Assembly: GCA_964472505.1 (NCBI GenBank) | Contig: CAYYQW010000003.1 | Location: 1 to 64,000, forward strand | DNA length: 64,000 nt | Reading direction: 5' to 3' | DNA from: JAYEIA01 sp964472505 | GTDB taxonomy: Bacteria; Bacteroidota; Bacteroidia; Bacteroidales; JAADGE01 | In this document: one piece after another, positions 52,031 through 60,704 of the stretch | Layout: each line of letters opens with the position of its first letter | How positions within the stretch are numbered: position 1 is the stretch's first letter | Translations under genes and position numbers: made by a program | The notes under the pieces: model-generated | Told to the model about the DNA's origin: nothing | Databases searched by the model: none | What the model saw: only the letters and a program-made list of their open reading frames with translations

Positions 52031-53011
52031 TTATTTTAGGTTTTCAACAATGGGAAAAATACGTTTGGGGTTTAGAAATTCCCCTACGCGGTCGGAGCGA
52101 GAAGTAAAAACCACCGTACCTTCTTTATCAACCAAAAAAGATGCCGGCAGCGGCATGCCTTCGTCATGCTCGGCAGCGCCCATGAGTTCAAAGTCGGGCA
52201 GGCGAATGCCGTATTCTTGGGCGACTTTCATTTTTTCATCAGAGAGAATAATATAGTCGATTCCGAGTTTTTTAGCCATTTCTCTGTTTATGCCGGCCGG
52301 GTCGGGGCCGATTGCCATGAGTATGATATTTTTTTCTTCGAACCGGTGGCTTTCATTCATGTATGTTCTCATAATCATGTGGCAATAGGGGCACCAATCG
52401 CCGCGTACAAAAATAAGCAGCACGTGGCGCTTGCCGTGATAGTCTGAAAGCCGAATGCCGTTGCCGTATTGATCGGGCAGCAGAAAATCCGGAGCTTTGA
52501 CCCCCGGGCTTGCTTTGTAGCCGTTGCTTGCTCCTTTTTGCAGCATAAAAGCATTTTTTATGATAATGTGTGTATGCATCATTAGTATCACAATCGAAAG
52601 GTATGCCGGAAACAGATACAGCCATTTTTCCGGAAACAGCAAGAGTTTTATACCTACAAGAGCCATTGCCGCCATAAGCGTCATCAGCTCAAAATAGCGG
52701 AAACGTGCGTAGGCAAATATTTTTATAAAAACCATGCGTGTAATTAATCCGGCCGTAAAAACCAGCATTGAAATGCCGGCATAAGGAAAACCGCCAATGC
52801 TGCGTTCCATTATCACCGCCAAAACTGCCGCAATTATCGGTAAAGAAATGTGTTGAAAGCGGCTTGTGATTTTTTGATTATCAATTACGGCAAATATCAG
52901 TGCCACAGTGGCAGTTAATTCAGCGGCCAAATGGTAATTGTGGTAGCTTTGAAAAACGGCAAACGGCAATAACATAAGTGCCGAAAATGTGAGTATATTA
53001 ATGTTTTTCAT
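52031..53011 (-). CDS. Membrane-anchored redoxin (AhpC/TSA domain)
   Basis: A 326-residue protein. The N-terminal half (about 1-150) is very hydrophobic and has about five predicted helices. The C-terminal half (about 165-326) is a peroxiredoxin/thioredoxin domain with SPGVKAPDFLLPDQYG and FVRGDWCPYCHMIM, a CxxC active site, and ILSDEKMKVAQEYGIRLP. The redox site may face either side of the membrane. Its gene is 5 bases upstream of the SpoIIE phosphatase, which suggests a redox-signalling pair. The start at 53011 gives a clean membrane segment. Confidence 0.85.
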   Translation of the reverse strand: MKNINILTFSALMLLPFAVFQSYHNYHLAAELTATVALIFAVIDNQKITSRFQHISLPIIAAVLAVIMERSIGGFPYAGISMLVFTAGLITRMVFIKIFAYARFRYFELMTLMAAMALVGIKLLLFPEKWLYLFPAYLSIVILMMHTHIIIKNAFMLQKGASNGYKASPGVKAPDFLLPDQYGNGIRLSDYHGKRHVLLIFVRGDWCPYCHMIMRTYMNESHRFEEKNIILMAIGPDPAGINREMAKKLGIDYIILSDEKMKVAQEYGIRLPDFELMGAAEHDEGMPLPASFLVDKEGTVVFTSRSDRVGEFLNPKRIFPIVENLK

Positions 53012-53065
53012 GACTTGCTTTTTTGGAGAATGCTTGGATAAATAATACGCTTCTGTTTCATGACT

Positions 53066-53680
53066 TTATATCAGTATTCTTATAAATTGAACAAGGGCCG
53101 TAAGTGCAAATATGCCGCACATAATTTTGTTTATGTTTTTTGAGAGTGATTGAACACTCTTTTTTATTTTAACTGCAAGATAAATAAAAAATTCCAATGT
53201 TAATAATTTTCCCGACAAAACACCGATTAAAAAAAATGCAAGGAACTCCGGTTTCTGCTCAAGCCAACTTTCCGAAAACAAGTAAACTACGGTAATAAGC
53301 CCAAAAGCAAATACTTGTAAACTTATCATATTTAAAACCAAACCTTTAACAAAATAAAGTTTGTAAGTGTTTTTTGCTGTGTTTGTTTGTGGTTTTCTGA
53401 AAAAAAAGTGTAAGGAAGCACCGGATGCTACAATTATGGTTATGATTTTTATAATAATACTGTCTGTAAAAAAATCTTTTAACACTAAGCCGAAAATAAT
53501 GGCCAAAGCAGCAAATATTCCTTCTGTGAAGGCTGCTCCGAGAGATATCCGGCGAGCTTGTTTACTGCTTTGATGCATGGTGGTATCAATTATTGATAAA
53601 TTAACCAAACCCGGCGGCAAAGCTGCAATGATACAAGCAAAGAGTCCGATAAAAAAATATGTTATTATTCCGATTATCAT
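53066..53680 (-). CDS. LysE/RhtB-type exporter
   Basis: A 204-residue membrane protein with about five to six helices. The N-terminal FACIIAALPPGLVNLSIIDT is the LysE/RhtB family signature region (small-residue PG loop), followed by RRISLGAAFTEGIFAALAII. It would export an amino acid or derivative. It lies downstream of the rhodanese-thioredoxin and cupin genes (88-base gap) on the same strand, so it could export a sulfur-containing amino acid made by them, but that is inference. Confidence 0.8.
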   Translation of the reverse strand: MIIGIITYFFIGLFACIIAALPPGLVNLSIIDTTMHQSSKQARRISLGAAFTEGIFAALAIIFGLVLKDFFTDSIIIKIITIIVASGASLHFFFRKPQTNTAKNTYKLYFVKGLVLNMISLQVFAFGLITVVYLFSESWLEQKPEFLAFFLIGVLSGKLLTLEFFIYLAVKIKKSVQSLSKNINKIMCGIFALTALVQFIRILI

Positions 53681-53768
53681 TGTGTTTCTTTAAGTGTTCG
53701 GTTATTTAATCTGCTATATTATTTGCAAAAAAATCAGCAAGCGTATTATTTTGTGAGACCAATGGGTT

Positions 53769-54485
53769 TTATTTGAATTTTTCAAACCATTCAGCTATTT
53801 CGTTGCGAGAAATGTATCCGTATTTTTCCGACATCTTTTGGCCGTTTTTGTATATGGCAAAATACGGAACTGCACCAAGTTTTAGTTTTTTTATTAAGCG
53901 TTTGCTTGCATCTGCATTTATTTTCTCAATTTGGTAGCTGCCGTGGTATTCTGTTTTTAAGCTGTCAATCATGGGCATCATTTTTCGGCAAGGGGCACAC
54001 CATGGCGCATAAAAATCTATCAGTACGGGTTTTTCCGAAGCAATCAGTTTTTCAAATTCTTCGGGGCTTATTCGGTCGGTTTCATCCGGTTTGGCATCCG
54101 GTTCAGAAACGGTTGGGTAGTCCAGCAGATTCCATTCCATAATGCCTTGTTTAAGATTATATACTTTTTCGTAACCGTTTTCGGCCAAGATTTCAGCGGC
54201 TTTTTCACTTCGATATCCGGTATTACAGTACAGGTAAATGGCTTGGTCTTTTGGGAGCAAGAGTAAGTTACGTTTGAAGCTGAAACTGTAATAATTTAAC
54301 TGTGCCGCATGGCTTATGTGTTCGTTTTTATACTCATTTTCGGTGCGTACGTCAATCAGGCTTACCTTTTTTTGAGAAATTAATTCTTTAAACTGTTTTG
54401 AGTTTATATTTATATATGTGTTTGGCTGAGATGCTGCAAATGATATAAAAAAGCTGAGAATGAGTGAGATTATAATGGTTTTCAT
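53769..54485 (-). CDS. Rhodanese-thioredoxin fusion, exported
   Basis: A 238-residue protein with a signal peptide (about 1-19). A rhodanese domain (about 25-125) has the active-site C87 in YLYCNTGYRS and DVRTENEYKNEHI. A thioredoxin domain (about 140-238) has the redox pair C163 and C166 in FYAPWCAPCRKM and a cis-Pro loop GAVPYF. It probably transfers sulfane sulfur or reduces disulfides in the periplasm. The cysteine-dioxygenase-like gene is 2 bases upstream and the LysE exporter lies downstream. The fusion of both domains in one exported chain is unusual. Confidence 0.92.
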   Translation of the reverse strand: MKTIIISLILSFFISFAASQPNTYININSKQFKELISQKKVSLIDVRTENEYKNEHISHAAQLNYYSFSFKRNLLLLPKDQAIYLYCNTGYRSEKAAEILAENGYEKVYNLKQGIMEWNLLDYPTVSEPDAKPDETDRISPEEFEKLIASEKPVLIDFYAPWCAPCRKMMPMIDSLKTEYHGSYQIEKINADASKRLIKKLKLGAVPYFAIYKNGQKMSEKYGYISRNEIAEWFEKFK

Positions 54486-54487
54486 CG

Positions 54488-55153
54488 CTAAAGTGTTTTT
54501 GTGTTATGAATTCTGTTTCTTGCATGGAATTTTTGCGTTATTGTGTTATAATCTCGGGCTGTTTTGCTGTTTGTTTTTAAACCGGTTTCAACTGATTTAC
54601 AGTATTCATCACTCATATCAATAAATGCCGGGCCTGTGGTGGTTCGAATTCGTTCTTTTTCTATTTCAAATATTTCACTGTCTTCCGTTATGTTGCCTTT
54701 GTAAGAATTTGAGCCGTATATATGCAGCGTCATAAATGCTTTATCGGATAAATTGCCCATGGCATGAATCATTTTGCCGCATACGGGAGCTATGCTTCCT
54801 TTTCTGATTGTTTCGGATAAAACCAAATCTATGAATTTTCCTTCGACTGAATAGAGTCGGTGGTTAGCGTTGCCCAAAAAAAAGACGGCACCCCATTCTG
54901 AGTGTCCGTGGCTGTGAATGGCGGTAAAATCACCCGGGTTCCAGCTCATGGCGTAGATACCGAAATTATCTGTTTTATATATTTCGCAACGTCCGTAACT
55001 TTCTTGTTTCGGGTGCTTGTATTGTGCATATTGTTCAACATCCTGTTGTCGGATATTGACTTGCTTAATAATGTTTACAAGTTTCTTGTTATCCGGAGTT
55101 TCGGTATTTTGAATTTTATCAATCAAAACGGATAGTTTGTCGCTTGTTTTCAT
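54488..55153 (-). CDS. Cysteine dioxygenase-like cupin protein
   Basis: The start at 55153 gives 221 residues. A cupin core carries AMSWNPGDFTAIHSHGHSEWGAVFFLG, where the His pair H-S-H binds iron, and GKMIHAMGN supplies the third His. This fits the cysteine dioxygenase (CDO) type I family, which oxidises cysteine to cysteine sulfinate. The Tyr of the Cys-Tyr crosslink cannot be confirmed. It precedes the rhodanese-thioredoxin gene by 2 bases, which points to sulfur metabolism or detoxification. The first Met (55186) would add 11 residues before the conserved start; both are possible. Confidence 0.8.
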   Translation of the reverse strand: MKTSDKLSVLIDKIQNTETPDNKKLVNIIKQVNIRQQDVEQYAQYKHPKQESYGRCEIYKTDNFGIYAMSWNPGDFTAIHSHGHSEWGAVFFLGNANHRLYSVEGKFIDLVLSETIRKGSIAPVCGKMIHAMGNLSDKAFMTLHIYGSNSYKGNITEDSEIFEIEKERIRTTTGPAFIDMSDEYCKSVETGLKTNSKTARDYNTITQKFHARNRIHNTKTL

Positions 55154-55214
55154 CACGTTTAATATTTTAAGAAACTCTGCCGGCATTATATTCCGGCAGA
55201 GTTTGGAAAATTAT

Positions 55215-55769
55215 TTATTTGATTGTATATATTCCTTTGAAGGTAACTTCAATATCATCGGCTACATTGTTTTCCTTTTTCTTGCTTTGAGGTTTTCCTA
55301 CATTGTATTGCCCTATTTGCTTAACTGTAAAAACCGAGCTTGCTGTTATTTTGTTGTCTTTTACTTCAATGGTTCCTTGCTCGCTTATGTTTTTAGTTAC
55401 ATCACGTATTGTCAAATCGCCGCTTACCGCAACTTCGTACGTTCCGTCGGTATCCCATTTTACGTCCGATAAATTTTGAATTTTACCTTTAAAAGTTATT
55501 TTCGGGTATTTGGATGAGTGCATGAAATTTTCCTGATTAAAGTGTTTTTGCATCAAGGCTTTTTCAAATTCAAATGCTTGCACAGGTATGGAAAATGCCA
55601 TTTCTCCGTTTTGTGTGTCAAGGGTTGAGCTTACTTTGTAATTGTTAGCCGTAATGTTTTCCGCTACGGTGTTTGAAAAAATTATGGCGTGGCCGCCTCG
55701 GGTCATGTACTTTTGTGCGCTTACAAAAGAGGGAATTAAAATTGCGATTAAAATGATTAGTTTTTTCAT
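55215..55769 (-). CDS. YceI-family periplasmic protein
   Basis: A 184-residue lipocalin-like YceI protein with a signal peptide (1-18; FVSAQ). Family blocks are SSKYPKITFKGKIQNLSDVKWD, TIRDVTKNISEQG and the final VADDIEVTFKGIYTIK strand. YceI proteins bind isoprenoid lipids such as polyisoprenoids in the periplasm. It is transcribed in the same direction as the OB-fold gene (61 bases upstream) and the cupin gene. No regulatory box was seen. Confidence 0.9.
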   Translation of the reverse strand: MKKLIILIAILIPSFVSAQKYMTRGGHAIIFSNTVAENITANNYKVSSTLDTQNGEMAFSIPVQAFEFEKALMQKHFNQENFMHSSKYPKITFKGKIQNLSDVKWDTDGTYEVAVSGDLTIRDVTKNISEQGTIEVKDNKITASSVFTVKQIGQYNVGKPQSKKKENNVADDIEVTFKGIYTIK

Positions 55770-55830
55770 GATTTTTAAATTTTAATGATTACTAAATTTG
55801 AGAAAATTATTTGTTGATACTTTTTTGAGT

Positions 55831-56277
55831 TTATTCTATCAGGTCGCATTTTTCAAGTATGGCATATTCGGTTATGTCTAAAAATTCATCATAGCCGGCT
55901 CCTAATCTTACCACACCTTTAATGCTGATCTCGTCGCCCGGTTTAAGTTTATCGGCGGCAGATTTACTCGCCTCGGTGAAAGTGCAATTTATTCCGGCTT
56001 TATCGGTCTTAAGACTTACTACCTTCTGTTTTAATTGGTCTTCTGATATTTCGCTTACTTCACCGGTTACGATTATTACTTTATCGAGGTATTTTTCGTT
56101 ACTTTTCTCCGGCTGCTCAATAAATTCGTTTACTAAGCTGTTAGCTTTCAGACGGTAGCTTGCTTCTTCGCCTTGTATGTCGCGATGCGGCATGTTAAAC
56201 AAGTAGATTATAACAACTGCTCCGATTGCTGCGGCAATACCGCCTCCGATTAATCCGTACTTTACGATTTTTTTCAT
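55831..56277 (-). CDS. Membrane-anchored OB-fold protein (tRNA_anti-like)
   Basis: The start at 56277 gives 148 residues beginning MKKIVKYGLIGGGIAAAIGAVV, a membrane anchor with a KK start; the longer frame would add 32 unrelated residues. After the anchor, NSLVNEFIEQPEKSNEKYLDKVIIVTGEVSEI and CTFTEA, LKPGDEISIKG, then GAGYDEFLDITEY are typical of the tRNA_anti-like (PF12869-type) OB fold. It is probably periplasmic. It precedes the YceI gene (61 bases). Function is unknown; similar proteins occur in Bacteroidota beside redox genes. Confidence 0.75.
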   Translation of the reverse strand: MKKIVKYGLIGGGIAAAIGAVVIIYLFNMPHRDIQGEEASYRLKANSLVNEFIEQPEKSNEKYLDKVIIVTGEVSEISEDQLKQKVVSLKTDKAGINCTFTEASKSAADKLKPGDEISIKGVVRLGAGYDEFLDITEYAILEKCDLIE

Positions 56278-56539
56278 GTGCTTTGATTTTTTGTTATGAC
56301 TATTTAAACTGTGAAATGTATTTCGTTTTTTAGTTTCATTTGAATAGTCGTTGGCTTTTTTAATTCCTGACAAATTTATCTGAATATTATTAATTATCAG
56401 TAAATTTAACTGTATTTCAGTTATTTATATTTACTTTAAATAATATCTGAGAATATTCAAGTGGTTTCTTTTGAAACTAATTAGGCGTTTAAACCACTCT
56501 CGGCGCGTTTTGAAAATGCACCGAGAGTAAAGCATAAAC

Positions 56540-56700
56540 CCGTGTAACCGCTCCAAGCTGCCCACACGTTTTGAAGTCCTTCCTTAGACTGATGCTCAGG
56601 AACCGCCGGACGTTCAAAAGTGTTTCAATCTTCCTCAGCCATAAGCCAAAACCCGCTGTCAAACTTACAGCCAAGTCCCCCTGCCGGCGAATTAGAGCAT
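56540..56700. repeat. Dispersed repeat, relative of 480-620
   Basis: GCCCACACGTTTTGAAGTC and CCGCCGGACGTTCAAAAGTG match, with inversions, pieces at 485-530. A 61-codon frame (56489-56674, minus) crosses it but is not supported as a gene. The stretch 56278-56878 otherwise holds only the element at 56769-56803. Confidence 0.4.
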
Positions 56701-56768
56701 AGCCGTTAAGTTAAGACAATTATAATATGATTTTAATTAGCTCTGTGCCTTAGTGTTTGGCAGAAAAC

Positions 56769-56803
56769 CCTGCGCCCGTGTGGTGTTTTCACCGCACGGA
56801 ATT
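56769..56803. repeat. Dispersed repeat, inverted copy of 20455-20488
   Basis: GCGCCCGTGTGGTGTTTTC at 56772-56790 is the exact reverse complement of 20467-20485, with flanking similarity on both sides. A further GTGAAAACAC near 56826 suggests a nested unit. Confidence 0.65.
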
Positions 56804-56878
56804 TTAAAGCCGCCTATTTTGCGTCAGGTGAAAACACTTTACGCGCGCAGTATTCAATGGTTTTATTTTGAGAGGGAA

Positions 56879-57139
56879 TTATTTAGATTTCTCTTCTAAT
56901 TTTTCTTTTAATTCTTTAGTGAATTTTTGGAGATCCACCGTATGGAGCACACCATTTTTCTCAATAGCCGAGTCTATCAGTTTGCTTTGGTTTTCATATC
57001 GGCGGCAGGCATTGCACATGCTTTTGTGAAGAGAAAGGCGTATTTTTTCAGAAATACTTAGTTTTGTATATAGTTTTTTTTCAATAAGCTCGGTAGCTTT
57101 TAAGCAGGACAGTAGCAAGAAGCGCATTATTTTCTTCAT
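56879..57139 (-). CDS. Putative zinc-finger anti-sigma factor
   Basis: An 86-residue protein that begins with a hydrophobic, Cys-containing stretch and shows LHKSMCNACRRYENQ, an HxxxCxxC motif like zf-HC2 anti-sigma factors. It lacks a transmembrane helix, as many soluble ZAS anti-sigma factors do. It follows the ECF sigma gene by 5 bases, so it is probably its redox- or metal-regulated partner. The lysine/glutamate-rich C-terminus is likely a sigma-binding helix. The call rests on motif and gene order. Confidence 0.75.
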   Translation of the reverse strand: MKKIMRFLLLSCLKATELIEKKLYTKLSISEKIRLSLHKSMCNACRRYENQSKLIDSAIEKNGVLHTVDLQKFTKELKEKLEEKSK

Positions 57140-57144
57140 AACAA

Positions 57145-57690
57145 TTATCTCTTAAACCAATTATTCTCAACACAATAGCGTAATTCTAATTTTGCTCTGT
57201 GTGTTATTTGCCACATATTAGTCGTGCTGATATCCAGTTCCTGACATATTTTGTCCGCTTTTCTTTCATGTAAATATTTCATGCGTATAAGTGCCGACCA
57301 TTGCCCGGGTAGGTTCTCAATACACCAATTCAGTATTTTTCTGAATTCCTCGTTGTCTAAAAGATGTTTTTCATCTTCCTGCCAATCATTTGGACGCGAT
57401 TCGGATTTCCATTCTCCGTCCGGCGTAAAAAAACGGCTTGGATTTTCGATATTTGTTTTTTGAGGTTCGCGATATTTTTTTCTGTAATAATCGCTGATTT
57501 TGTTTTTAAGAATGGAAAAAATCCAAGTTTTTGCTTTGCTGTCTCCTTTAAATTTACCAATGTTTTCAGCTACGGCAAAGAAGGTGTCTTGTATGATGTC
57601 TTTTGCCGTTTCTTCGTTTGGTATCTTGTGCAAAGTCCACGACAGCATTTCCGGCGTATATTCGTCAATCCACTGATTAATAATATCCAT
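57145..57690 (-). CDS. ECF-family RNA polymerase sigma factor
   Basis: A 181-residue sigma-70 ECF factor. Region 2 has ETAKDIIQDTFFAVAENIGKF with the DTFF motif and AKTWIFSILKNKISDYYRKKY. Region 4 has LPGQWSALIRMKYLHERKADKIC and LDISTTNMWQITHRAKLELRYCV. It would direct RNA polymerase to a stress regulon. The gene is in an operon with the putative zinc-finger anti-sigma gene (5-base gap). An ATG at 57690 begins the family domain. Confidence 0.92.
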   Translation of the reverse strand: MDIINQWIDEYTPEMLSWTLHKIPNEETAKDIIQDTFFAVAENIGKFKGDSKAKTWIFSILKNKISDYYRKKYREPQKTNIENPSRFFTPDGEWKSESRPNDWQEDEKHLLDNEEFRKILNWCIENLPGQWSALIRMKYLHERKADKICQELDISTTNMWQITHRAKLELRYCVENNWFKR

Positions 57691-57756
57691 TTGCTTAGAA
57701 TTGTTTGGTAAAAATATAATTTATAATCGGAAATTCAAATTGTAAGAACCGGCTGC

Positions 57757-57798
57757 CGAAAAAAAAGGCCGCTTCTTTAAAGAAGCAGCCTTTTTCGG
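57757..57798 (-). terminator. Terminator after gapA
   Basis: Long inverted repeat CCGAAAAA...GGCCGCTTCTTT, loop, AAGAAGCAGCC...TTTTTCGG. Its T-rich tail serves gapA on the minus strand; it lies 20 bases past the gapA stop. Confidence 0.75.
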
Positions 57799-57817
57799 AA
57801 AATGATAAACAATTAAA

Positions 57818-58822
57818 TTATACTAATTTGTCGAGCAAATCAACTACTCTTGCCGAGTAACCCCACTCATTATCATACCATGAGAGTACTTTAACCATTC
57901 TGCCTTCCGCCATTGTGGCTTGGGCGTCAAAGATTGATGAGTGATAATTGTGTATCACATCGGTGGATACAATCGGATCTTCGGTATATTCCAAAATGCC
58001 TTTCATGGGGCCTTCAGCGGCTTCTTTCATGGCGGCATTAATTTCTTCCACACTTACTTCTTTTTTCATATAAACCACTAAATCAACCAATGAGCCGGTG
58101 GGCGTGGGAACGCGTGTGGCCATACCGTTGAGTTTTCCTTTCAATTCCGGAATGACTACACCTACCGCTTTGGCTGCTCCGGTAGTGGTCGGGATGATAG
58201 ACATGGCGGCTGAACGTGCTCTTCGTAAGTCGCTGTGCGGGGCATCCAATATGTTTTGGTCGTTGGTGTATGAGTGGATGGTGTTCATTAGTCCGCTTTC
58301 AATACCAAACTTGTCATTCAATACTTTAGCTACGGGAGCCAAGCAGTTGGTAGTACATGATGCGTTTGATACGCAGGTGTCGCTCTCTTGTAAGTGGTCA
58401 TCGTTTACACCCAATACAATCATGCGGTCTATGGTATCTTTTGCGGGAACGCAAAGGATAACTTTTTTGGCGCCGGCTTTCAGGTGGTCGCCGTATCCGC
58501 CTTTGTCGCTTTCGCGCACGCGGAATACGCCGGTACATTCTACTACTACATCCGGAGTTTGTGCCCATTTGATGTCGGCGGGATTGCGCTCGGCAGTTAC
58601 GCCTACTTTTTTCCCGTTTACAATCAGTCCGTCGGCATCGTGTTCTACGGTTCCGTCAAACAAGCCTTGTGTAGAGTCGTATTTTAAAAGGTGAGCGAGT
58701 ACTTTATTGTCGGTCAAGTCGTTTACGCCAACTATTTCGTGGTCTGTTTTTTCCAAAATAATTTTGAAAACGTTGCGTCCTATTCTTCCGAATCCGTTAA
58801 TTCCTACTTTTACTTTTGCCAT
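57818..58822 (-). CDS. gapA: Glyceraldehyde-3-phosphate dehydrogenase
   Basis: A 334-residue GAPDH. The NAD motif is KVGINGFGRIGRNVFKI, the catalytic Cys is in VSNASCTTNCLAP, and the C-terminal block is WYDNEWGYSARVVDLL. The phosphate-site stretch TGAAKAVGVVIPELKGKLNG is present. It converts glyceraldehyde 3-phosphate to 1,3-bisphosphoglycerate in glycolysis. It stands alone with its own terminator and a TAAATTTG promoter box 47 bases upstream. Confidence 0.97.
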   Translation of the reverse strand: MAKVKVGINGFGRIGRNVFKIILEKTDHEIVGVNDLTDNKVLAHLLKYDSTQGLFDGTVEHDADGLIVNGKKVGVTAERNPADIKWAQTPDVVVECTGVFRVRESDKGGYGDHLKAGAKKVILCVPAKDTIDRMIVLGVNDDHLQESDTCVSNASCTTNCLAPVAKVLNDKFGIESGLMNTIHSYTNDQNILDAPHSDLRRARSAAMSIIPTTTGAAKAVGVVIPELKGKLNGMATRVPTPTGSLVDLVVYMKKEVSVEEINAAMKEAAEGPMKGILEYTEDPIVSTDVIHNYHSSIFDAQATMAEGRMVKVLSWYDNEWGYSARVVDLLDKLV

Positions 58823-58869
58823 GTTATTATAATTTTAAAGATGAATAATCTTTTGTTTCAAATACACTA

Positions 58870-58877
58870 CAAATTTA
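58870..58877 (-). promoter_or_regulatory. Candidate -7 box of gapA
   Basis: Minus-strand TAAATTTG fits TAnnTTTG, 47 bases upstream of the gapA start. A TTTG -33 element is not clear. Confidence 0.4.
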
Positions 58878-59045
58878 TAAATATTATCGAAACTTAAAAT
58901 TGATTAATGTCATAATGCAGGTTTTCAGCGAATTTCAAACGTTTTCGGAAAGTAATTTTAACATTTTTAACATTTGGGCGGATGAAAAATTCTTCAAATT
59001 GTCCCAAAAGAGATTCGAAGGTGTTTCCGGTTATTTTATGCTTGT

Positions 59046-59687
59046 CTATGAGACAATGCTGTAGAAAAAATGCAAAATTATTTTCGGATTTAAGACTATG
59101 GGAAACAAAAAGCCAAAAACTGCACCTGCAAAGTGCGCATCGTGGGCTATGTCTGAATCGCCGCGACGACTCATGATGTATGAATAAATTAAATAACCGG
59201 CTCCGAGCACAACGGCCGGAATATCTATGGGAATTAAAATAATTCTCAGAGGCGCTAAGGGAGCAAAAAGAATGAGTGAAAACACAACGGCAGAAACTGC
59301 ACCGGATGCTCCTACTGAATTATAGCTAAAATTATTTCGGTGTTTGAAAAGTGACGGTAATGCGGCAATCGGTATCGCCAAGACGTACATCAGTACATAG
59401 AAAAATTTTCCGTAGCGAGCCAACTCTCCAAAGAAGTCAGTCCGGGAAAAAATACTTTCAACCGTTTGTCCGAAACTCCACAAAACATACATATTGATAC
59501 CAAGATGCAGCCAACCGGCATGCAGCAGCCCGTGTGAAAACATTCTAAAGTATTCTTTTTTCCGGGCAACCATGTAGGCATTGAATTTCAGCTTATTAAA
59601 CATTTCATCATTGCTGAAAGCTTTTGCCGAAACAATAACCGTAATTACGATTAAAAAAATTGTATTGTTGAAAATATCCGAAAGCAT
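59046..59687 (-). CDS. Rhomboid-family intramembrane serine protease
   Basis: A 213-residue protein with about six helices. The catalytic Ser is in NSVGASGAVSAVVFS (GxSG), and the catalytic His in DAHFAGAVFGF. HGLLHAGWLHLGINMY is the loop and helix that begin the rhomboid core, with the conserved His-Asn. It cleaves membrane proteins within the bilayer. The holA gene lies upstream by 5 bases (on the same strand), so they may be cotranscribed. Confidence 0.92.
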   Translation of the reverse strand: MLSDIFNNTIFLIVITVIVSAKAFSNDEMFNKLKFNAYMVARKKEYFRMFSHGLLHAGWLHLGINMYVLWSFGQTVESIFSRTDFFGELARYGKFFYVLMYVLAIPIAALPSLFKHRNNFSYNSVGASGAVSAVVFSLILFAPLAPLRIILIPIDIPAVVLGAGYLIYSYIMSRRGDSDIAHDAHFAGAVFGFLFPIVLNPKIILHFFYSIVS

Positions 59688-59692
59688 AATTT

Positions 59693-60691
59693 TTAGTACA
59701 ATATCTTGAAAAGGAGTTCTTTAAGCAAGTCGGCATGTGTTGTACTTACGTTTCCCAAACCTTTGGCTTTCATATCGTACTCACGCAAATGTGATATAAT
59801 CCGAACGGCCTTGGCAATGGGGTATTTGCGCGCTGCGGCCTGATAATCTTTCACAAAGAAAGGATGTATTTTGAGCTCGGCGGCGGCATTGTTTTTACTT
59901 TTATCTTTCAGATAATGAAAAGTCAGTATTTTAGAAAAATAATAATATAAAGAATTGATGGTGAGTATCATCGGGTTATTCTTTGGGTTGGATGCAAAGT
60001 GTTTTGCTATCCGAAAAGCTTTTACGGTATCCTTATCGCGCAAAGCATTTTGGAGCTCAAAATTATTATAATCTTTACTTATACCGATATTTTTTTCTAT
60101 GGCGGCATCGTCAATTTTTGAGCCTTCGGGCAAGACAAGCATGAGTTTGTCTAATTCATTTTTAATTTTACTGAGTTCGGTGCCCAAAAATTCGGTCAGT
60201 AAAACGCTTGCTTTGGTAGTGATGTTATAGTTTTTATCGGTAAGGTATTTTTCAATCCAAGCGGGCACTTGATTGTCGTATAGTTTTTTCGATTCAAAAA
60301 TTACGGCATTCTTGCCTAAAGTTTTAAAGAATTTTTTTCGCTTATCCGGCTTTTTATGTTTGAAGTTAATTACTAAAATGGTTGATTTTAGAGGTTTTTC
60401 GGCATAATATACCAGTTTGTCTATGTTTTTAAGATGTTGAGCTTCTTTTAGAATAATTACCTGATGATTGGCCATCATGGGATAGCGTCGGGCGGCATTG
60501 TCCACTTCTTCGGCCGATGTTTCTTTGCCGTATATAACGGTTTGGTTGAATGATTTTTCCGATTCGCTCAAAACATGTTCAGAGATATAATCGGTAATCA
60601 AATCAATATAATAAGGCTCATCACCGTGCAGAAAATATATGGGGTGGTAGATTTTCTTTTTTAAGTCGGAAATAATTTTTTCGTAGCTCAT
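59693..60691 (-). CDS. holA: DNA polymerase III subunit delta
   Basis: The start at 60691 gives 332 residues beginning MSYEKIISDLKKKIYHPIYFLHGDEPYYIDLI, the HolA N-terminus (given in two parts: MSYEKIISDLKKK and IYFLHGDEPYYIDL). An upstream start would overlap tatC and add 21 residues. DLII-type and ALRDKDTVKAFRIAKHF segments and the late ISHLREYDMKAKGLGN follow. Delta is the clamp-opening subunit of the clamp loader. It is followed by the rhomboid gene (5 bases) and preceded by tatC (13-base gap). Confidence 0.85.
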   Translation of the reverse strand: MSYEKIISDLKKKIYHPIYFLHGDEPYYIDLITDYISEHVLSESEKSFNQTVIYGKETSAEEVDNAARRYPMMANHQVIILKEAQHLKNIDKLVYYAEKPLKSTILVINFKHKKPDKRKKFFKTLGKNAVIFESKKLYDNQVPAWIEKYLTDKNYNITTKASVLLTEFLGTELSKIKNELDKLMLVLPEGSKIDDAAIEKNIGISKDYNNFELQNALRDKDTVKAFRIAKHFASNPKNNPMILTINSLYYYFSKILTFHYLKDKSKNNAAAELKIHPFFVKDYQAAARKYPIAKAVRIISHLREYDMKAKGLGNVSTTHADLLKELLFKILY

Positions 60692-60704
60692 AAAGCGAAA
60701 CGGT

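Noticed and set aside
54650..54670. GGTTCGAATTC resembling a tRNA T-loop
   Set aside because: It is inside the cupin gene, and no acceptor, D or anticodon stems were found around it. No tRNA was seen in the window.
56489..56674. 61-codon frame on the minus strand
   Set aside because: Crosses repeat sequence; no recognisable product.
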